A stretch of 8,082 bases of DNA from Methylocapsa sp. (GTDB lineage: Bacteria; Pseudomonadota; Alphaproteobacteria; Rhizobiales; Beijerinckiaceae). Shown here one piece after another: positions 6,112 through 8,082 of the stretch (position 1 is the first letter of the stretch; each line of letters begins with the position of its first letter). Below the pieces are notes generated by a model, which was not told where the DNA came from, did no database searches, and saw nothing but the letters and a program-made list of their open reading frames with translations. The position numbers and the translations under genes were made by a program. Location: the NCBI GenBank assembly GCA_003162995.1, contig PLUZ01000514.1:2745-10826 (forward strand), read 5' to 3'.

Positions 6112-6288
6112 ATGGCACAAGCAACCGGTCAGCAAATCATTACCCAGGCAACGGCGCTTGCACTGGCCGACGGCAATACATTTAGCAGCCTCGGGGTGGC
6201 AGAGCAGATGCTCTACATTCACCTGGCGCAGCAAGCCATGCCAACACTCCAAACAACATCGGCGGGAGGAAGCATTCTCAAGCGCTGA
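6112..6288 (+). CDS. hypothetical 58-residue protein
   Basis: I do not recognise this protein. ATG at 6112 has a good ribosome site, GGAGA eight bases upstream, and opens 58 codons. The product starts MAQATGQQIITQATALALAD, continues with GNTFSSLGVAEQMLYIHLAQ and ends SAGGSILKR. It is polar and alanine/glutamine-rich, probably mostly helical, with no signal peptide, membrane span or metal-binding cluster. It uses A-ending codons (GCA, CAA, ACA) more than its neighbours, which suggests either low expression or foreign origin. It stands alone between the mla operon and the convergent lpdA, 62 bp from the lpdA stop. The ribosome site and the absence of an overlapping alternative gene argue that it is real; conservation in relatives is unknown to me. 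Confidence 0.6.
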   Translation: MAQATGQQIITQATALALADGNTFSSLGVAEQMLYIHLAQQAMPTLQTTSAGGSILKR

Positions 6289-6349
6289 CGGCCCCGGCAA
6301 TGAGGCTCTCGCGGCGGGGTTGCGGCTTGCAGAGCGCGCGCGACACCAA

Positions 6350-7747
6350 TCAAATATGGATCGAGCGTTTGTCGACCCCGAGCGCGGCTTCGCGGACCGC
6401 TTCGGACAGTGTCGGATGCGCATGGCAAATGCGCGCGAGATCCTCGGCCGAGCCGCCGAACTCCATCAACACGCAAGCCTCCGCGATGAGTTCGCCCGCT
6501 GCCGCACCGATAATGTGAACGCCGAGCACGCGATCCGTTGCCGCGTCGGCAAGGATTTTTACGAAGCCTTCCATGCGCCGCATCGCCCGCGCACGGCCGT
6601 TGGCGGTAAACGGGAATTTCCCAACCCTATAGGCAATGCCCTTGGCCTTGAGATCCTCCTCGCTCGCGCCGACGGAGGCGATCTCCGGCATGGTATAGAC
6701 GACGGAGGGAATGACCTCGTAATTCACATGGCCGTGCTGACCGGCGATGATCTCGGCGACCGCGATCCCTTCATCCTCGGCCTTGTGGGCAAGCATGGGG
6801 CCGCGCACGACATCGCCGATCGCATAAATGCCCGGCACATTGGTCGCGAAACGATCGTCGATCACGACTCGGCCATGATCCTGCGCAACGCCAAGCGCGT
6901 CCAATCCAAGCCCATCCGTGACGGGCCGCCGGCCGATCGCCACGAGCACGACATCGGCCGAAAGGATGGACGTACCGCCGCCGCCGGACGGCGCGATACT
7001 GACGGATAAATCCGATTTTGTTTTCTCCACCTTCGTTACCTTGTGGCCGAGATGGAAATGAAAGCCCTGCTTTTCCAGCATGCGCTGAAACTGCTTGGCG
7101 ACTTCGGCATCCGTGCCTGGCAAGATGCGGTCCAAAAATTCGACGACGGTCACCTCGGCACCGAGCCGACCCCAGACCGAGCCAAGTTCGAGACCGATCA
7201 CGCCCGCGCCAACAATGAGAAGTTTTCCCGGAACCTTTTCCAGCGACAGCGCGCCGGTCGAGGAGACGATCGTCTTCTCGTCGATTGCGATGCCGGGAAG
7301 CTGGACGACATCGGAGCCTGTCGCGATGACGATATTTTTCGCTTCGAGCCTTTGGGTCGAACCATCCTGCGCCTTTACCTCGACCGCGCCCGGGGCCTTG
7401 ATCGTGCCCTGCCCGATAAAGGCGTCGATCTTGTTCTTCTTGAAGAGAAAGCCAACGCCATTGACATTGGCGGCGACGGTGTCGTCCTTGTGCTTCATCA
7501 TCGCGGAGAGATCGAGCTCCGGCTTGCCGGTGATCACGCCAAAGCCCGCGAGATCATGCAGGGCTTCTGCGAATTTCTCGGATGCCTGGAGCAGCGCCTT
7601 CGAGGGAATGCAGCCGATGTTGAGGCAGGTTCCGCCATGCGTCTTGCGCTTTTCGACAACCGCAACCTTGAGGCCGAGCTGCGCCGCCCGGATCGCGCAG
7701 ACATAGCCGCCGGGACCAGTGCCGATAACGATGAGATCATAGGTCAT
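6350..7747 (-). CDS. lpdA: dihydrolipoyl dehydrogenase (E3)
   Basis: This FAD enzyme reoxidises dihydrolipoamide to lipoamide and passes electrons to NAD+; it is the shared E3 of the pyruvate, 2-oxoglutarate and branched-chain dehydrogenase complexes and the glycine cleavage system. The 465-residue length is normal. Visible motifs are the FAD-binding GTGPGG (9-14), the redox-active cysteines in [13 protein letters not shown] (Cys41, Cys46), the NAD-binding [10 protein letters not shown] (180-189), the second FAD motif GIYAIGDV, and the catalytic HAHPTLSE (His444, Glu449) contributed to the partner subunit's site. All key residues are present, so it should be active. ATG at 7747 is 15 bases after the stop of a DUF2442 gene, with only a weak ribosome site, so the two may be co-transcribed. 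No E1 or E2 gene is in the window, so its complex cannot be told from here. The gene converges with the small ORF ending at 6288. Confidence 0.97.
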   Translation of the reverse strand: MTYDLIVIGTGPGGYVCAIRAAQLGLKVAVVEKRKTHGGTCLNIGCIPSKALLQASEKFAEALHDLAGFGVITGKPELDLSAMMKHKDDTVAANVNGVGFLFKKNKIDAFIGQGTIKAPGAVEVKAQDGSTQRLEAKNIVIATGSDVVQLPGIAIDEKTIVSSTGALSLEKVPGKLLIVGAGVIGLELGSVWGRLGAEVTVVEFLDRILPGTDAEVAKQFQRMLEKQGFHFHLGHKVTKVEKTKSDLSVSIAPSGGGGTSILSADVVLVAIGRRPVTDGLGLDALGVAQDHGRVVIDDRFATNVPGIYAIGDVVRGPMLAHKAEDEGIAVAEIIAGQHGHVNYEVIPSVVYTMPEIASVGASEEDLKAKGIAYRVGKFPFTANGRARAMRRMEGFVKILADAATDRVLGVHIIGAAAGELIAEACVLMEFGGSAEDLARICHAHPTLSEAVREAALGVDKRSIHI

Positions 7748-7762
7748 GAGGTCTTTCAGACT

Positions 7763-8053
7763 TTAGCTAGCGAGCCGGAGAATTTCAGCCTGGCGTTCGG
7801 CACGGCGGCGAAGCTGATCCGAACCAAAATCGATCTCGTCATCATGGCTGTCGATCCAGGTGATCGCGTGCCCGAAATCGGCGAGCTTCACGGAGTTGAA
7901 GCGTTCCGGCGAGTCGCGCAGAGATTCAAAAATGCCGCCGCTGGCGATGACCGGACGCAAATCGACGATGGCCTCATATCCGTCCAGCCAGACGATTTTC
8001 ACGACGCCGTGGAGCACAGGCTCGACAGACTTCATGCGAATGATCTCGTTCAT
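7763..8053 (-). CDS. DUF2442 family protein
   Basis: A small protein of 96 residues with the DUF2442 pattern: a beta-rich core containing GYEAIVDLRPVI (25-36), GIFESLRDSPERFNSVKLAD (40-59) and the closing GHAITWIDSHDDEIDFGSDQ (61-80), followed by a charged helix. The family has no settled function. It is often found next to DUF4160 genes in pairs that have been suggested to be toxin-antitoxin modules, with DUF2442 possibly DNA-binding. ATG at 8053 has GAGG about six bases upstream and is my choice, but the frame stays open to the window edge, so a start further upstream is possible. Another frame ends with TGA at 8052-8050, overlapping this ATG as ATGA, which hints at a coupled upstream gene. 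lpdA follows 15 bp downstream. Confidence 0.75.
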   Translation of the reverse strand: MNEIIRMKSVEPVLHGVVKIVWLDGYEAIVDLRPVIASGGIFESLRDSPERFNSVKLADFGHAITWIDSHDDEIDFGSDQLRRRAERQAEILRLAS

Positions 8054-8082
8054 TGCAGCCTCGTTGGCTTCTGACCGGCCGC
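8050..8082 (-). CDS. possible C-terminal end of an upstream gene
   Basis: Reading the minus strand from the window edge, one frame gives ten codons (AAGQKPTRLQ) and then TGA at 8052-8050, overlapping the DUF2442 start as ATGA. Such an overlap is typical of coupled gene pairs, and DUF2442 genes often have a DUF4160 gene just upstream. Ten residues are too few to identify anything, so this is only a pointer to look beyond the edge. Confidence 0.2.
   Translation of the reverse strand, partial: AAGQKPTRLQ

Noticed and set aside
6292..6319. CCCCG/CGGGG inverted pair between the small ORF and lpdA as a bidirectional terminator
   Set aside because: Five-base arms 18 bases apart without a following T run on either strand; not distinguishable from chance in GC-rich DNA.
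6068..7009. Long plus-strand open frame of 313 codons over lpdA
   Set aside because: It lies mostly antisense to the clearly identified lpdA and its composition reflects GC-rich third positions; no protein family is recognisable.
7043..8074. Plus-strand open frame of 343 codons over lpdA and the DUF2442 gene
   Set aside because: Antisense shadow of two recognised genes, without a supporting family match.

Overview
The window looks like chromosome of a GC-rich alphaproteobacterium. Hyphomicrobiales, perhaps near the Beijerinckiaceae/Methylocystaceae, is my best guess, but that placement is inferred from gene content and style, not from a marker gene. All recognised genes are housekeeping or central-metabolism types. 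I see no insertion sequence, prophage, CRISPR array, tRNA or rRNA.

Left part (1-2763): a carbon-switch module around the glyoxylate shunt. The 5' part of isocitrate lyase (aceA, minus strand, running off the left edge) is divergent from a gene for an XRE-type short-chain-fatty-acyl-CoA regulator (ScfR/RamB family). A small GlcG/HbpS-type protein follows 39 bp downstream of the regulator. The divergent promoter region carries three TGTAA units at exact 16-bp steps next to the regulator gene, and a candidate promoter with a small inverted repeat on the aceA side. A 15-codon leader ORF with a strong ribosome binding site overlaps the aceA start as ATGA.

Middle part (2869-5929): a compact three-gene MCE/Mla-type lipid transporter operon. 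It encodes a STAS-MlaE permease fusion, an MlaF ATPase, and an MlaD substrate-binding protein whose C-terminal half looks like the normally separate PqiC-type auxiliary lipoprotein. The set would span the inner membrane and reach into the periplasm.

Between this operon and the next convergent unit (5930-6349) lies a short, odd region. It holds a cluster of CTAG tetranucleotides, a 14-of-16 match to the bacterial chromosome-partition site parS, and an unrecognised 58-residue ORF with a good ribosome binding site.

Right part (6350-8082, minus strand): dihydrolipoyl dehydrogenase (lpdA), preceded 15 bp upstream by a DUF2442-family gene that may itself be coupled to another gene beyond the right edge.

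The points most worth a second look are the parS-like site, the apparent MlaD-PqiC fusion, the leader ORF and N-terminal codon duplication at aceA, and the phased TGTAA repeats. I see no clearly new multi-gene system here.
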